Source: Aphelocoma coerulescens
Lineage: Eukaryota > Chordata > Aves > Passeriformes > Corvidae
Direction of reading: 5' to 3'
Assembly (NCBI RefSeq): GCF_041296385.1
Contig: NC_091020.1
Location: 25,270,501-25,334,500 of the forward strand
Length of the DNA: 64,000 nt
The notes under the pieces are model-generated. The model did not search any database. It was given only the letters and a program-made list of their open reading frames with translations, and was not told the DNA's origin. Of the stretch, positions 15,101-30,100 are shown one piece after another; position 1 is the stretch's first letter, and every line of letters begins with the position of its first letter. The position numbers and the translations under genes were made by a program.

Positions 15101-18100
15101 TCAGATCCAAACCCAATGTCTCGAATGCTTATGGTCAATAAAAATCCAGTGGCGTTTTTTCCAAACATAGGAAATGTTACTTCAGGGGTAGCCAGTTTTC
15201 ATGTCTGAGTCATTACCTTCCTTCTGAATTTCTGCAGTCAAGGTAGAGCTTTTTTTTTTGTTCTTTTCTAAACTGTTGAGTAATATTGCAGGGTTTTGTG
15301 GAGAAATACGTTGTCTTGTTATCCAGGAGATCTCACTAATGAGTGAAGGTCTTTGTGAACGTGTGTGGGAGGAATGACATGTTTTGTAAGGCCATAAGGA
15401 ATAATTATTAATAAACAGGAGTGCTCTACAAATCCTGACTGCAAAAAACCAGTTTCTCACTTCCCATATGGGGCAAATCCCTCATGTGACTGAAGCTCTG
15501 CTGCTGTGCTGTGTACTGAGCAGTGATGTGGTAAACTCGCAGTGGAAAGTATTACCTTGTTAGGATTATGATTAGTGTGGTTTTAGGAACTTATCCCATT
15601 AAAAGTGAATTATGCACTGCTTTATTTGTTTCAAATTTATTTCTTTCTCTTCAGAGCTAACTCCTCTAATTTGATTTTATGTCTGACTGAGCAGAATTTT
15701 ATTCAGCTGCATGTTTTGGAATGGATAACAGCATAAAGATTCACAATATATGTCAGTTACCTCTTTTGTCAGTCATCTCAGAAGATTATTCATAAATATG
15801 AAAGAAAGTGCAACCTAGATTATTTGTTCTGGGAGTCAAAGGCAAATGTGTCTTATTTAAGCCTTGCATGTAGTAGTGAAAGCATTGTTTTTCTGTACAT
15901 ATATATATATATTTAATCGCTATTTTTTTAAGTTGTCAGCGATCAAAGCCCAGGACTGGGCAGTCAGGATGTGATGCTGCGCTGACTGTGTCTTGAGCTC
16001 ATAGTTCAAAGAGGGCAAGGGCAAAAGGCATGATTAGCTCATGTATCTGACTCAGAGATTACAGCCAGATAGCACCCACATGTCCTTGCATTGAGCCAAG
16101 TTTTGAGCTAAGTTTCAATCCCTCCAGAGAACTGACTGTCCCAGTGACAGAGAGTAGGAGGAGTAGAAGGGATGCTGCTGTCTCCAGCACAGTTCCATTG
16201 CAGGTATTGTGAGATACAGGAAGGGGAGAGCAAGAGACTTTTTCTGTGACCTTGGGCAGGCTGCTTAGCTTTTGCATGCCTCACATCAAGTAAAAAGGGA
16301 ATAAAATAATTTCCATTCTTACAGTGGTGAGTGAATGAATATATTAGCAACATGACTCAATTCAGTAGCTAAACACTCAAAATAGGCAGATGTTTTATTT
16401 TATTTGTGCTAACTTGGTTGTAGAGCTGTTGTATCCAATTTGAGGTGCTTGTTGCTATAGTGTCTGAACATATACATAACCATCTTTATTTCTCAGAGCT
16501 GGTACTATAGTTTCATAAAGAAATCTGCTTTAGAACAGTGAGTTACCATGTGGGTTTATGCAGGTTGGCAGCTATTGAAATCAAAGTTTTCTCCCAAGAA
16601 AGGAAGGAACTTGGGGATCTGCTTCCCTGTATTTGTTATGCATTTTCTCCCCATTTATAAAATAAAATACTTTTTAAAAAAATCTTGGTTAATTATTTTC
16701 AGCCCAGTTTATGGGAGCCTAGTCCTTCTGAAAATCATTTTTTACCTAGCTTGGGAGTTTCATGAGGCATGCTTCTGCTAAGTTCTTCACTGCTCTCATA
16801 GTGCTCAAGTAGCTTCCACATAAGAGAAATGTGTGCTCAAATGCTGAGTAAAATAATATCTCATCAGGAAAAATAAGAGAATACTCTCCTATCCCCTACC
16901 TTTATTTTGGTATTCTTAAGGCTCAGATGAGTTTTATCTTAGACATTATCTTTACATCTTCAAAATGGCTGAGATTTATTTCACCCTCTCAAATTTTGCA
17001 TTTATTTATTTTTGGTGCCCAGTGTAGATTCTACTTGGATTTGAGAGTATAACCTACTTGCATGTTATATGTAGGGTAGAGAGTCTGAGCTGGGGATTTT
17101 TTGGCAGAATTGTCTATTTTCGTAAAAAGTAACTGCAATTCACTTCAGGAAACTAATGACTGTAGAATCCCTAAAAGTCTCTTTTGACCTGCCCATTATT
17201 GTTGCTCTGTCATCTTGTCTTTAGAGAGATTTCAGCAGAGGTAGTTTGGGAGAGTGCTTTGTATGCACTGAAACTTACAGGTGAACTGCAAAATCCACTG
17301 CCAAAATGCAATCCTTTCTTTACTGCTCCTTTATCATTTATATATGAAGTCAGCCTTTTGAAGGGATTTTTCCACCCAAAAATGAAAAGGGAAATTTTCT
17401 TTTTAGCTTTTTATAGTGTAGTAGGACTTGGCGCTTTTCTATCTCTGTTTCCTGGAGGATTTGACTTCCTCTGGAAGCACCGGATTAATGCCCTATCTTG
17501 CAGCTCAAGCTAGCAGTTCTCTCAGCCCTCAATTAAAGGGGTGAGTATATTGAGCTCTAGGCCTTTTCTACGCTTAAAAGCCCCATTTCTACCAGCAAAA
17601 AAGTCCCTTTTCTGATTTAGCTTATACCAGCTCTTGAATGGCAGAAGACTTTCTTGCCAGTAAAATTGCATCTAATTGCATAGGCAGTAGCTGGCATAGA
17701 CATACCAGCACAAAGGAATCGCACCACTAACTGAACTGAAATTGGCCAGACTTGTCAAAAACCACAAGAAAGAGCTCTTCAAGTATGTAAACAACAAGCA
17801 GAAACAGAAGGAAAGTATTGGCCCACTGTGAGATAGGAGAAGTGAAATAGCAACAATGCTTTAAAAGAGTGAAGTTCGACAAGTATAAGGTCTTATAGCT
17901 GGGAAGTTCAGTCTGGGAGTGCAGGGCAGGCTGGGATCTACCCGGTTTGGGAGCATTGATCAAATTGATTGAATGGTTCCTGATGTGGGGGGAAAAAAGG
18001 TAGAAGTGCTCTTCTGCCCTTATAAAAACTTAAGCGTTGCTATGTACCTTAGGAGAGAGAAAGCAGTACTCCAGTACCAGGTGGAGTGTATCAACTTATG

Positions 18101-21100
18101 ACTCCAGTTCTGTGTCGGTGGCCAGAATTTCAAGGGATTTGTATTGAAATACAGAACTGAGAAATACCATAAGGACTCAGGCCTAACATTTACTTTTTGG
18201 CTTTCAACTGGATATGAATCATAAAGAAAAAGTTTACTTCCCCAGTGTCATGCAGAATTAGGCTGATGTGTCAAAGGCACACTCTAAGAATTGCCTTGAT
18301 TTAGACTCCAAAGACAAGCTCTGTTCTTTCTCCAAATGAAAAAAATGTGTTCCCATGAACTCTGGCTGCAGCCCAGCTCTAACTTGTGATGGGTAAAAAA
18401 ATATCTCATTACCAGCTCAATATTATGATGCATAACAGTCTACTGAACTAGTGCTATCAAAATAATTTCAGTCCAATACCTTGAAACTTACTTGAACTGG
18501 AATCTCCAGTGCAGTATGAAGTGACATATGGAGGTACCTAATGCATCAAGTCATCTTTCAGGACAACTCTTTTAGATTCTTTCCTTCTTGAGCCGTTCTT
18601 TTATTTTCCTTTTGTTGTGTTTGAAAGGTTCATTGCTAATCTAGGACTATGAGTGAAGATTTTAGCTTTGACTCTAAGGGGAGATGTTTTGTATTTTAGT
18701 ATTGGTTTTAAATTGAACGATTAATGTCTTTCAGTGATTCTATGCCTGGCATGATGATTTTTCCATGCAATTAGAATATCTCTAGTGTCCTTTGTTCTGA
18801 CACTGATAATTTTTTCCCACTTAATTTAATTATTTATTTTTTTAAAAATTGATTGTATAGTCAGTAGGGTTCTGTGAGTAGGGTAGAACCCCAGACTCAG
18901 CCAATTGTAGAATAATTGTGTTAAATCTTGGTGCAATTTACCAGGGCTCATATGCAATCCTGTGATGAAGTAGTAAGGAATCATATCTCAAAAACATGAA
19001 AGGCATGAGTCATCTGTGTGAAGGTCTTTTGAGAGTCTACATATCTACCTGAAAGTTTTGTGTAAGCTTTAATAATTTAATAGATACCTCAGGGTTGTTC
19101 AGTTTTTGCCCTAGCTCTCCTCAGAAAGGAGTTGATTTCTATTTCTGCATATTTCCAATACACTTCTTGGCGCATTAGTTTATTTTAGCCCTTCTAATCT
19201 CAGTCCATCTAGAATTAGAAGATGTTCTATGCTATAGAAATTTACAGCATGATAAACTGCTCTTAAAAACACACTGACATTTAGATTCTTTCCCTCCTCC
19301 CACATATGTTGCAATTCAAGTGGAAGAGAATAAAGTCTTCCCAGAAAAATAGCCTTTTTTTTAATATGTATGTTTGTTTAAAAAGGGTTTTGAAAAATAT
19401 AGGTAGGAAGTATGCTGATCACTTTAATATCACCAGGTGAAGATAATTGGCTGCTCTTTAGGGTGAGCAAATAATTTTCCAATAAAAGTAGTGCAAATAT
19501 TTCTGGCACTGAGAAATGGGGAGCAAAGCAGACTACCTAGTGATCAAACAAAATACTTTTGGTGAACAGTTTTCTTAGTGGAAGAGGTAATTTTTACTGA
19601 ATCTTTGTGGAACTACACTGCCCTCATAAACAAAACAGATTTCCCATGATAAATGGTTTTGGACAGAAGCAAGGTGCAAGTTTATTTGAGAAAGTAACTT
19701 CTGGAGATCTGCGACATTTTTAGCTCTTCTAATGATGTTTTGGCCAGAAATATTCAGATATCATTTACAAAGCTGAGGAAGTTGCAGGCAGAGTAAAAAT
19801 CCCTTGGGGTTTCTAGGTAGCAAATATTCATGAATACTTAATCTGTTTTACAAGTTTTTTAAGAGAATTGATATATTTACTTGAGTTTGAGCTTGAAAGA
19901 GAACTTTAGTGTGTCATCAGATGTCATCCCTCCTCATCATGCACGACTGATTTAATTACACAAATACTATCCTTCACAGATGAATGTCAAACAGAGTTTA
20001 GTGTCCTGCATTCTAATACATGTACTCCAAGTCCATGAAGTTTAGCATACCTGAAGAGGTTGTTGTCTTCAAGTACACTGTGGCTTATTGTGAGTTTTCT
20101 CCCACACTTGTAACCTGCTTCTGTAGTCCAGGCCTGGTATTTCTGAAGAGCAAAGAGCACAAACCATCATCATGGTGGTCCTGGGAGATTGGGAGACTGA
20201 ATTTCATTCCTGTGTGTCTTCAAGGAGTTTTAGTGAACTTTAGCAATTCATGTAGTAAATCTTTGTGTCCAGAATTCTTGTAGAATGAGAAGAGGATCAC
20301 TGCCCTCTCTGGAAGCAGTTCTTCAGCTTGTGTACAATAAAGATTTAATACCATTCAGATATTGAAACAAGGATGCCATATAAGAACCTAAGAGACAGCC
20401 CTGTCATCTGTTATCTGCATCAGCAAAACAGAAGCAGTGATCACCAAAGTGTTTTATTCAAATGCACTGTGTTTGGTTTGAACCCAGAATCCTGAGCATG
20501 GATACCTTGTATCATTAGACTGAAAATATTTTGTAAAATTACCCAGTCCTAAACTTTAGTCAGAATTGCCCTTAGCTTCAACACTAGTTTGCTAGAATAA
20601 AGCTTGGATTAAAAGTTCAGGAATTGTTCCAGTAAATAGCAAATAACTGAAAACAAACTTGTTTACTCCTCATTCCTGTGTTCAGCATGTATCTGAGAAG
20701 GAAATAAATCTGCTGTGCACCCCAGGGTAAAGTATATTAATCAACCAGTTATCTTGTTAAGGGAAAATAAATGACTCGCTGTGCTGACTGAATACATTGC
20801 AGCGCACAGACTTTGCAGTGCTGTAGCAATCCGATACTGACTGTCAGCCATCCAGAAGCTGCTAGAGAAGCTGAAATACTGGAAGAGGGCAGCAGCAATA
20901 CATTCACAAGCCCATATTCTATAGGGTGGCCCAGAGCTATATGTATGTCTGTAGTATGCACCATTTGTAGGTGTTCTTGTGTTAAGGCAAGGGGTGTTCT
21001 GCTTTTCCCTCAGCAGCAAGAGGTGGACAATCTACAGCATCTCATTCCATGATGGATTATTATCTTGTGTGACAGTTGCAACAACAGCAAAACCCCACCA

Positions 21101-24100
21101 AAAAAAGTCATCCTACAGGGACAGACTAAATTTGTTCTATTCCAGTTCTCTTATTTTCATTCTTATTGTGAATGGTGCTGTTGTTGAGGGGGCACATGCA
21201 GAAAGATGCTGCTAAGGTTGTTTTACAGCTGTTAGAGGAAGGCAGGCACAATCACTGTGGCTGGTTGGGTTTTTTAGAAGGCTGGCTTAAAATTGGACAC
21301 AGGAGGACACAAACAGGTGTGGAAAGAACCCCATTTCTTCACTCTTCTCTTGAGATACACAAATGTGTGCTGCCAAGTGCATGGGAGCCGTGAACCTCAG
21401 TAGGGAGAGTCTCTGCCAAGTAGGGTGCATCAGTCAGCCAATTGCTCCACATATTGGAGGCTCATAGCTCAGGGCTTCCCATGCCTGTCTAAGTAGATAT
21501 AGCTGTAATCTTAAACAGGGGATGGCACACTTGGGCAGAGCAGTAGTCTTTACATGGACATTAGGATTCACTGTCTTTCCCCTTCCTGTAGTCCTGTTTT
21601 TGTTTCTTTGAATTTTAAGAAACAGGCGAGGGGAGCTGAAACAGAACTCCTCGAAGAATAGCAGAGGCTCAGCTCTAATTACAGTGAGTCTGAAGGGGAA
21701 GCCATGCATTAAAACATTCATGATTTCAGAATTGCTGTATGTGTTTCTTAGATGTACTGTTATTTCTTAATAGGTTCCAAAGTGTAACAGGAGACTAGTC
21801 TTTCTTCCCTGAGGTACTTGACATATGCAGCGGAACTCTGCTGTCCTGTCAAAAAGATGTATGTAGGCTTTACTGCCTTGTTAGACAGGTACTGTGGATT
21901 TAAATGGTGCCTTGACTTTGAGACAGCTGTTCAGAGGTAGCAAACCAAAGGACTTGAAGCAAAGTGCTCTCATCTTTCAGGGAAATCTAAAGATCTAAGT
22001 CAAGCATGTGATTAAAGAGACTTAGGTGCCTAACTTAAAAATAGGTATTTCTAGAAGGAGCTCTGTAATCTTTCTGACCCTTCGAGGTCATCTGTCAGAT
22101 CAGTCTGAAGTGAGAACAGAAGCTTGGTCTACTGGGAATCCTCATCCCAAGCTGTCACCTGCAGGAACAGCTAATCATTACCAACAGAGCTGATAATTCT
22201 CCTTTGATTCATCTAAAATTTTTAAAGTCTAAATGACTATTGAATAGCTGAAATACATGCTGTTACTCTGACATTAAAATAGAGAGGTTTTAAGTCAAAT
22301 AGTCTAGAACTGAAGAAGAGAGTTGTTTTTTTTTCTTGAAATCCTGTATAAAGTAGTTATTATACAGTAAAAACTTCTCCATCCTTTGCTTTGTAGACTT
22401 ACTCACTTAGAATATTTAGAAACCTTGTTGATAAGATTTGTATCAACCTCTGAATCTCCTCCAGGTCACTTTAAGACAAACTGCTACTAGAATGCAAAAC
22501 AAAGGTTTGTTTAGAGCTCTCTTCAACCCAACTGTCAAGCTGCAGGCACTGTGAAAATAGTTGGAATATTTATATCAATCCATGTCATATCAGGGGTAGT
22601 TCTCACCTTCAAGGAACAGCTCACTTTCGTGTGTATGCGTGTGTGTTTCTGCTCACACATATAGAACAGGAGATAATTAATTGATAATCTTCTGCAATGT
22701 AAAGTAGAAACACTATGATTAAATGAGCTACTCTGATTAATGATTTTATAAACTCTTGTGTAAAGTCAAGAGTAAAAAGGGAATTGCATCTATTATTTCA
22801 GCAAGACACATCCATGCCATTTTCTTTGGATAGATTGTTAACCTTGTGTCTTAGAGTTCAGAAGTTGAAAGGAGAGGAGTATATGTAAATTATTTGTTTG
22901 TTCATTGGAAAAAAATTGTTTTCCTGCACCCTTATTGGGAAAAATCCGATAGTAACAGTTCCTAGCAACAATAATAAAAATAAGTTGCAGTTGCACTTCA
23001 GGTGGAAATGTTCGTACGTTGTTGTTCCCTGAAGATGGTGATACTGCAGCATTCAGCCCTTGGTATTGCAAAAAACAGTCAAGACCTTACAAAGTGCTCC
23101 AAGGTGTTTTTTCCTCTCTCATTAAGCTGTTTTGAAAATGCAAGTCAATTTGGTGCAGTTTGCTCTGTACCAAAGGAAAGAGATTTGCTCTTGAGAAGCG
23201 TTATTATCAACTGGAGGAATAAGTTACAAGACAGGTTTGAGTGGTGCAGATTTCACCAAAGATGGGATTATCCCAGCCTTTCCTTCAAGCTGGTGGTTTT
23301 TACAGGAAAACCCAAAACATCTAATGCAGTGTTAGTGTTGCCACACTGTGAAAGGGCCTCGGTGTCCTGTTTCAAATGTAATTAATTTACCCAATAAAAA
23401 ACCTCACATTGGACAGTTAAAGAAGTGTCTAGGTGATGATGAAAACGAGCTGTTCTAGGGAACTGCATCCTTGCAAGGGTGTTTGCTGATGGATGTGGAA
23501 TAGACAAGAAAGAGCAGGAGCTTTTGTAAAGTGTTTATAGAGGAGGTTTATACTGCACATTTCTCAGTGCTGGAGGCAACTTTCTTCTGTTATTATAAAA
23601 TTTGTGAAGGTCACCATATGCTAATTTTTTTCTTTACCTCATAAAACTTTTAAAGATAGATGTCCTGAGCCAACAGCTACTGCTAGGTATACACAACAAC
23701 AAATAAATGTGGGGCTTATACAGCCAAAATGACTATGACTAGATGTGTATGTCTGTTTATGTATTTAATCCAGATTTCCATGTCCTGTTTAACACTTAGG
23801 AAGAGGAGTCACAACCCCTAAGGATGCTCTGCTGCTGCGTGGCATCATAAACAAAATGCCTCTGGAGTTCAGCACAGCAGTGACATTTTGGTTATAGTGC
23901 CAATAAACAAGAAACCCCCTGTGGCACACTGAGTGACTTGTTATCCCCATCAAAGCCATGAGGAGCTGTGGAGTGGTGCTTGCATGGTTACTATATTGCT
24001 TGCTCCAACTTACTAATTAAAATAAGGATTTTTGTCTAGGTTGAATGTTTTAGGGCCTGCTGCCATACAGTACATTGCACACTTTTGCACTACATCTTTA

Positions 24101-27100
24101 TCTTGTTGGGTATTTTCTTTAGCTCAGTTGCTGGAGAGAGGAACTGACATAAATTACTCTGATGCAGAGGCTTTTGAATTTTTTTGTGGGTTTTTTTTTT
24201 AGTAATTCATGTGATAGAAAGCTTTTGGTGCACAATAGGATTTTTGTGGGTCTGGTGGAGAAGGCTCTTGGGGTGCTGCTGTGCCAGGTAAATTTGTTGA
24301 ATTACCTGTTTGGAAAGACAAGCTGATAAAAATGAGGAAGCTGGGACTACAGGGCCTATTTGTGCTGTGAATACATCTTCATTAAATGTATGGTCATTCA
24401 TCTTCTCTGGTTCAGAATAAAACCCTGGGCTAACTAACAAGATGTGCCATTTCCTGGTGTCATGGTGAGGGACAGGATAACACAAAATGGGGTCACATCT
24501 TTAGAGCTCATACCAGGTGCATTGCTCTATCCCAGCCTGGGACTGGTGAATGCTTCCCACTCCCTGTCAAGGCTGTGAATGCGTGAATTGCAACATGAAT
24601 TCGCACAGTGAAGACACTTTGGGAATGTGTCTGATGGTACTGATGGTCCTTCTTAAAGGGAAAAGCAAATGGGGCCATGCTGGTCAGCAGCAATAGCTTC
24701 TTCTGAAGTAGGATTTTGCTGGCAAAAGTGATTCCTCTTCCTGTAGGCGGAGCCAACTTGTGACCACCTAATCCTGGAGAATCAACTGAAATTTGCCAAA
24801 TGCTAGCCAGTCTTCTGCAGAAGAAAATATTTTTTTCTCAGTTTGCTGTAGAGCAAGCAGGCCAGGAGAACTACAGAATATGGCTGAGACAGCACCTAGA
24901 TAAATTTAGGGGAAAGCACCACTTCCCCACTTTCCCCCTCCAAATTAATGGGTGAGAAACTTAGGAGTGAAGAAAATTATTGTCATGGCTGAGCCTACAG
25001 ACAGATCTGTGGGCTCTTCGGAGATCCCCTGGGAAACAAATCTAAGACAGGAAGACTTGTTCTAAAAAAATAATGTGCAATTTTATTTGCAGAATTTTTA
25101 CAGCAGGTATTCACAGAGGTGCTGAAATTCTCTTTGGAATGCCTGAAATTTAACTGTAATCATCAGCCTAAGTGTCCCAGCCCAACATGCTCAAAATGAA
25201 TGTGCCATCATCTTGGGTTAGTTTATGTCATAAACCAGTGAAGCTTGTTGATGTTACAGGCTCAGTCCTACAGTCAAACATCTGCTGAATTCCATGGGAA
25301 TTTTGCCGTGGAAGGATCCTATAAAAAGCTTTGTTACTGGCCTAGACCTGAACACAAATAAATTACTCTTACCAGTGAAGGCTTAACAGCATGGGTTTGC
25401 AGAGGTTTGCTGGATCTTCCTTCACCTCAAGAAGAGTTGTGCCTCTCAGTGTGTTTGTGACTCTTAAGTTCTTTGATCTCAAAACCTCAGAACTGCGGCA
25501 AAGACGTGTGTTGTGATGGCAACCTGGTGTGAGATGGAGGGAAATGTGAGAGGAGGCAGTTTGGGACAAGCCAAAGAAACCCAGTCATAATGGATTGACT
25601 TAGCTCCTGCTGAGGAGGAAAGAAGTATCCAGGGTTTTCTTTTAATGTTTTGCTGACATATGGTGCTTCTAACCCAGTGACAAATTAATTGACTAGAGGT
25701 AAAAGAGATGGACAGTGCTCAGCAAGGAAGGACAGGATATGCATTATAAGACATCTGGTTCTGCCTCTGTTGGATTATGGATACAATATACATTGGACAC
25801 CTAATGAGTCTCTGTTGCATAAAATAGATTCTCCTTAGAATTGCATGCTTTGTCTCTAAATGAGGTTATTATATACACACCACTGCACAATATTTGAAGA
25901 GCTTGGTTGGCTGTTGTAGAGGGTAGGGAGAGAAAAAAATTGGAAAACAATTGCACTTAAGACCTTCAATCCATCAATTGCCTCATCTTTATCCAAATTA
26001 CCATTTCAGTATTCCAAAATACAAATATATGATACATTCAGGGTTGAAATGTTAATACTGACTGGCCAGATTTTGACAAGGAGGATGTTTCTTTTGCTGT
26101 TGTTTTGACCTTGCAGTAAAATCTTACTTTCTCAGAAAGAAAAGCTGGTAGTGGACATACCACTATGTAGTGGCATAATAACTCTCTACTCAGGATGAAT
26201 TATCAATTTAGTTTTTGCCACTATGCAAGCATCAGTCTGAGTCTCAGGAGGTTTTGATTTTTCCAGAGATGAACTGTGAAAAATTTCATTTATAAGGAAC
26301 TCTTCCTCAGTAATCTGCAGAATTTAAGGACAATGCTTACAAAAGTAATGCATGACTTGAAGTGATTCCATTTTGGGGTCCCAACTTGTGACCACTGTAG
26401 TTTTCAGAAAATAATGAGGTCTAAAAACTCCAGACTCCTTATGCTCTTGAGGACTGGACACCTAAAATTTTACATCTTCGGAATAGCAAACCACTTCTGA
26501 AAATCCTGGCTCAATCTCTGAGAAAGACCAAATGTAGCAATTCTAGATGATGTGGTGTCACCATTTCCCACATCAACAGAATTCTGTGGTGAGAGTTGTA
26601 GAGAGAGCTTATAAAAAAGACAGCTAAAAGGGGTTTTGTCAAATCCAGGGTAAATAATCACCTATCCTACCTCCTTCTTGGCATTTTTGTCTTCCTTAGT
26701 TAAATCCTTTATATGCTAGTCTCCTTTTTAATTCCAATTTTTCATGTATCAGAAAAGGATGTGATCTTACTAAATAATATTAATGATCTTAGTTTTTCAG
26801 GGTAGATACTAAAACTATGGTAATGTGCAAAACTATGAAGGCGGCTTTTTTCAGAGCTTTAATTCCTCAGACTAAAAACAAGTTACTCTCAAAAGACAGC
26901 TGAAAGCAGAATTTCAGTACAGAAAGCTGTAAGTGGGTCCATGGTGCGGTTTCTTTTCAGGCATGGCAATATCCAACTCCCACAAGTATTACTTTTCCAA
27001 CATGAAGAGGAGACATATGACAAAGAAAAATTACTTGGTAATTGTGCTAGTCATAGTTGTTGCTGTTTATAATTTCTTTCCCTTTCCCAGAGCCCCTGCA

Positions 27101-30100
27101 GTTAAACTGAAAGTGTGTGTGTACATGTGCTTTGCAGGATTTTCTTTGGAAGAAGTTGCTCTTTTGTACAGTCCTTTGCTGACATTTCTATAGCCAGCTC
27201 ACATCCTGTTGGGTGAAGCTGTGATCCTTAACGTAAGGCAATGTGACTCATAAGAATAAAGATTGCAATAAGCACGGTTTCTAGTGATTAATTTCCCAGC
27301 CCTGGATACTCTTCCAGTAACTGCTGAGGTAGAGCGTGCTCACTGGCGATGGTGTTTAAGAGCATTTCATTCGTGGTTTGAAGTAGCTGGATGTTTCTCT
27401 TAATGAGCTCTCCCACTGCTATCACAACAACTTTAAATACCTTATGGCTAGTGAGGAAAGCCTGACACACAGGCAGATTTGTTTCTCCAAATACCTTCCT
27501 GACTGAGTTGCAATTTTCAGTGAGGTTGATTTCCTCACAGGCTGTGCCGCTGCCGTAGGAGTTTAATAAGAGCTCTTCCTCTTGTCTTTTCCTTAGGAAA
27601 AGGAGAAGCTCTATGTGGAACTGAGGCACGTGTTGGCCCGGCAGCCTGGGCCTGAAGCCACGGAGCAGTTGCAGCAGTACCGGAACATCCTCCGGGAGAA
27701 GACGAAGCAGATCAAAGTAAGAGGTGCCCACTGTCCCTGGGCTGCCAGCCTGGCAGAGGGCTGCAGGGAGATCTTCAATGAACACTGTGCCTGCCCTAGT
27801 ATATTATTAGACCAGGAAAACAAGGTTAACACTGCATCTCCTCAAGGGACAACCAAGAGCAGCAAACAAACTTTTTTTGCATGTTATGCTATTTTGTTTC
27901 CTTAAAATAGAGGAAAAGCCGTATTACAATATGAGTGTGAGCACAAAGTTGTAAATACGTTTTTTGCATGGGCATTCTGGGATCTTGTTAGCTTTTCATT
28001 CAGCTTATTCTCCTTCCCTTTATCTTAAACATTTAATAATATTTTTAAGAAGCAAATCAAAGCCATTTTGTTTTCTTTTTAACAAACTAGTGGGAGTGTA
28101 TTGAGAATCCAGTCTTAAGTTGCTGTTATTTCTCTTGCCATGTGTACACATATGTTTAGATTTTCAGATTTTATGGAGATGACAGGAGGAACTTGTTCTA
28201 ACCCCTTTTCAGTAGAAGGGAGGAGTTCCTGCTTCTGAAAGTAGAAAATTTTAAAAGCATAATATTAAAAAGTGATTCTTTGATAGAATTCTATGATATT
28301 CTATGAATAAGCTGATCTTCTCTTATTCTTGCCTGCATGAGAGATCAGTCTCCCCAGGAGTTCATCTACTTCTACAGCTCCTCTCTTTGTTGAAGTCATC
28401 ATCTCCTGTTCACTGCATCATAATCACGTCTATACTAACCACGAGGAAAAAAATGCAGGAGCAGATGGGCCCTTAGGAAACAAAGAGGCTGTTATGCAAA
28501 TCTTAGATTTCTGTGGAGAAGAAAAACAATGTAAAAAATGTAAAATAGAAGCCAAATTTTAGCTAAACTGAATGTGAAGTTCTCCATATGGTCCTTATTT
28601 GTCCTTAATGCAGTCAATTGCTACTTTGTATTTCAGGCACAGCACACCTGGAGCATGATGGTGTGCATGCCATTTTGGGGTGCCAGGTCAAGCTATTACC
28701 CTTTTGAAAGAAAGAATGTCCACTATGCATGCTCCTCCTTTTTAAAAATTTTACTGATTCACATGACAGTGGTTTTGTATTCATATTTACAAGTGCCTGG
28801 TACTACTTCGCATCTGTGGATTGAATTACTCCACTTAGCAGTGGATCCCTGTGAATAAACCCAATTATTACCAAATAATTCCCTGATTTATTAAGACCTT
28901 AATTTTGGATTTTTACCCAACTTTATGTCCCAGAAATTAAGAGCTAATATATATATATTAATGCCATTCCCATAAAGCTTGGAGCATATTTTACATGTTG
29001 TATTATGGTTAAATGGCATAACCTTTATTTTGTAAGTTGTTTTTAGGTGAAAAGAGGTGAGATCAAATGAAACATCATGATGGAAAAAGAGGTGTGGTAG
29101 AAAATGATCATGTCTTACATCATCAAATATAAAAGGAGAAAGTGCTTGTAAAAGTACTCATGTAAGTGAAGCATCATCTCCTGTTTCTGCTATTTGTGTT
29201 TTGTTTATTAGGTTTTGTCCTCAGAACTGAATATGTGTGAAACACAGAGCAAAGAATACAAACATGAAATTGAAAGACTTAACAATGAGCTTCTGGAAAT
29301 GAAAAAGAAATATCTGGCTCAGAAACGCAAGGAGCAACAGAAGAAGTATGGGAAAACAACAATTTTGTCTACACAACTTTCTGCATAAGCTAGATTTTTG
29401 TTTGAGACCTTTTTGATTAGAATGTGGGCAAATTTGGCTGAGGTGATACAGTTTTGTAGCCTAATTTTCCTGAATGTTATCCTTCATGTTACTTCTGTCT
29501 GGTCTAGATTTACCATGATCTACAGCTGGGACAAGAACATCCATCAGAGATGTTGCTGAACATGTTCTGCAGTCCAGTTAAATTATTCATACCCATGAGA
29601 TAGTGCCCAGAGAACACAGATTAGTGTCTGGTCTCTGACATCAAAACATAGAATTATAGAACAGTTTGGGTTGGAAGGGACCTTTAAAGGCCATCTATTC
29701 CAACCCCCCTGCAGTGAGCAGGGACATCTTTAACCAGATGAGGTTGCTGAGAGCCCCATCCAACCTGACCTTGAATGTACCCAGGGATGGGGCATCTACC
29801 ACCTCTCTGGACAACTTGGGCCAGTGTTTCACCACCCTTATAATAGAAAATTTCCTTCTTATATCTAGTCTAAGCCTACCCTTCAGTTAAAAACCCTTAT
29901 CCCTTGCCCTATTGCATCAGGATTTCTGGGCCGTGTGTGCACATGGCTGGCTCATGTCCAGCTTGTCACCCACCAGCACCCCCAAGTCCTTCTGGGCAGG
30001 GCTGCTCTCCATCTCTTCATCCCCCAGCTTGGATTGATGCCAGGGATTGCCCTGACTCAGGTGCAGCACCCAGCACTTGGTCGTGTGGAATCTCATGAGA

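Noticed and set aside
27288..27785. 165-codon antisense frame over a CFAP58 exon
   Set aside because: It is the shadow of a conserved, GC-rich coding exon. The protein has no independent features.
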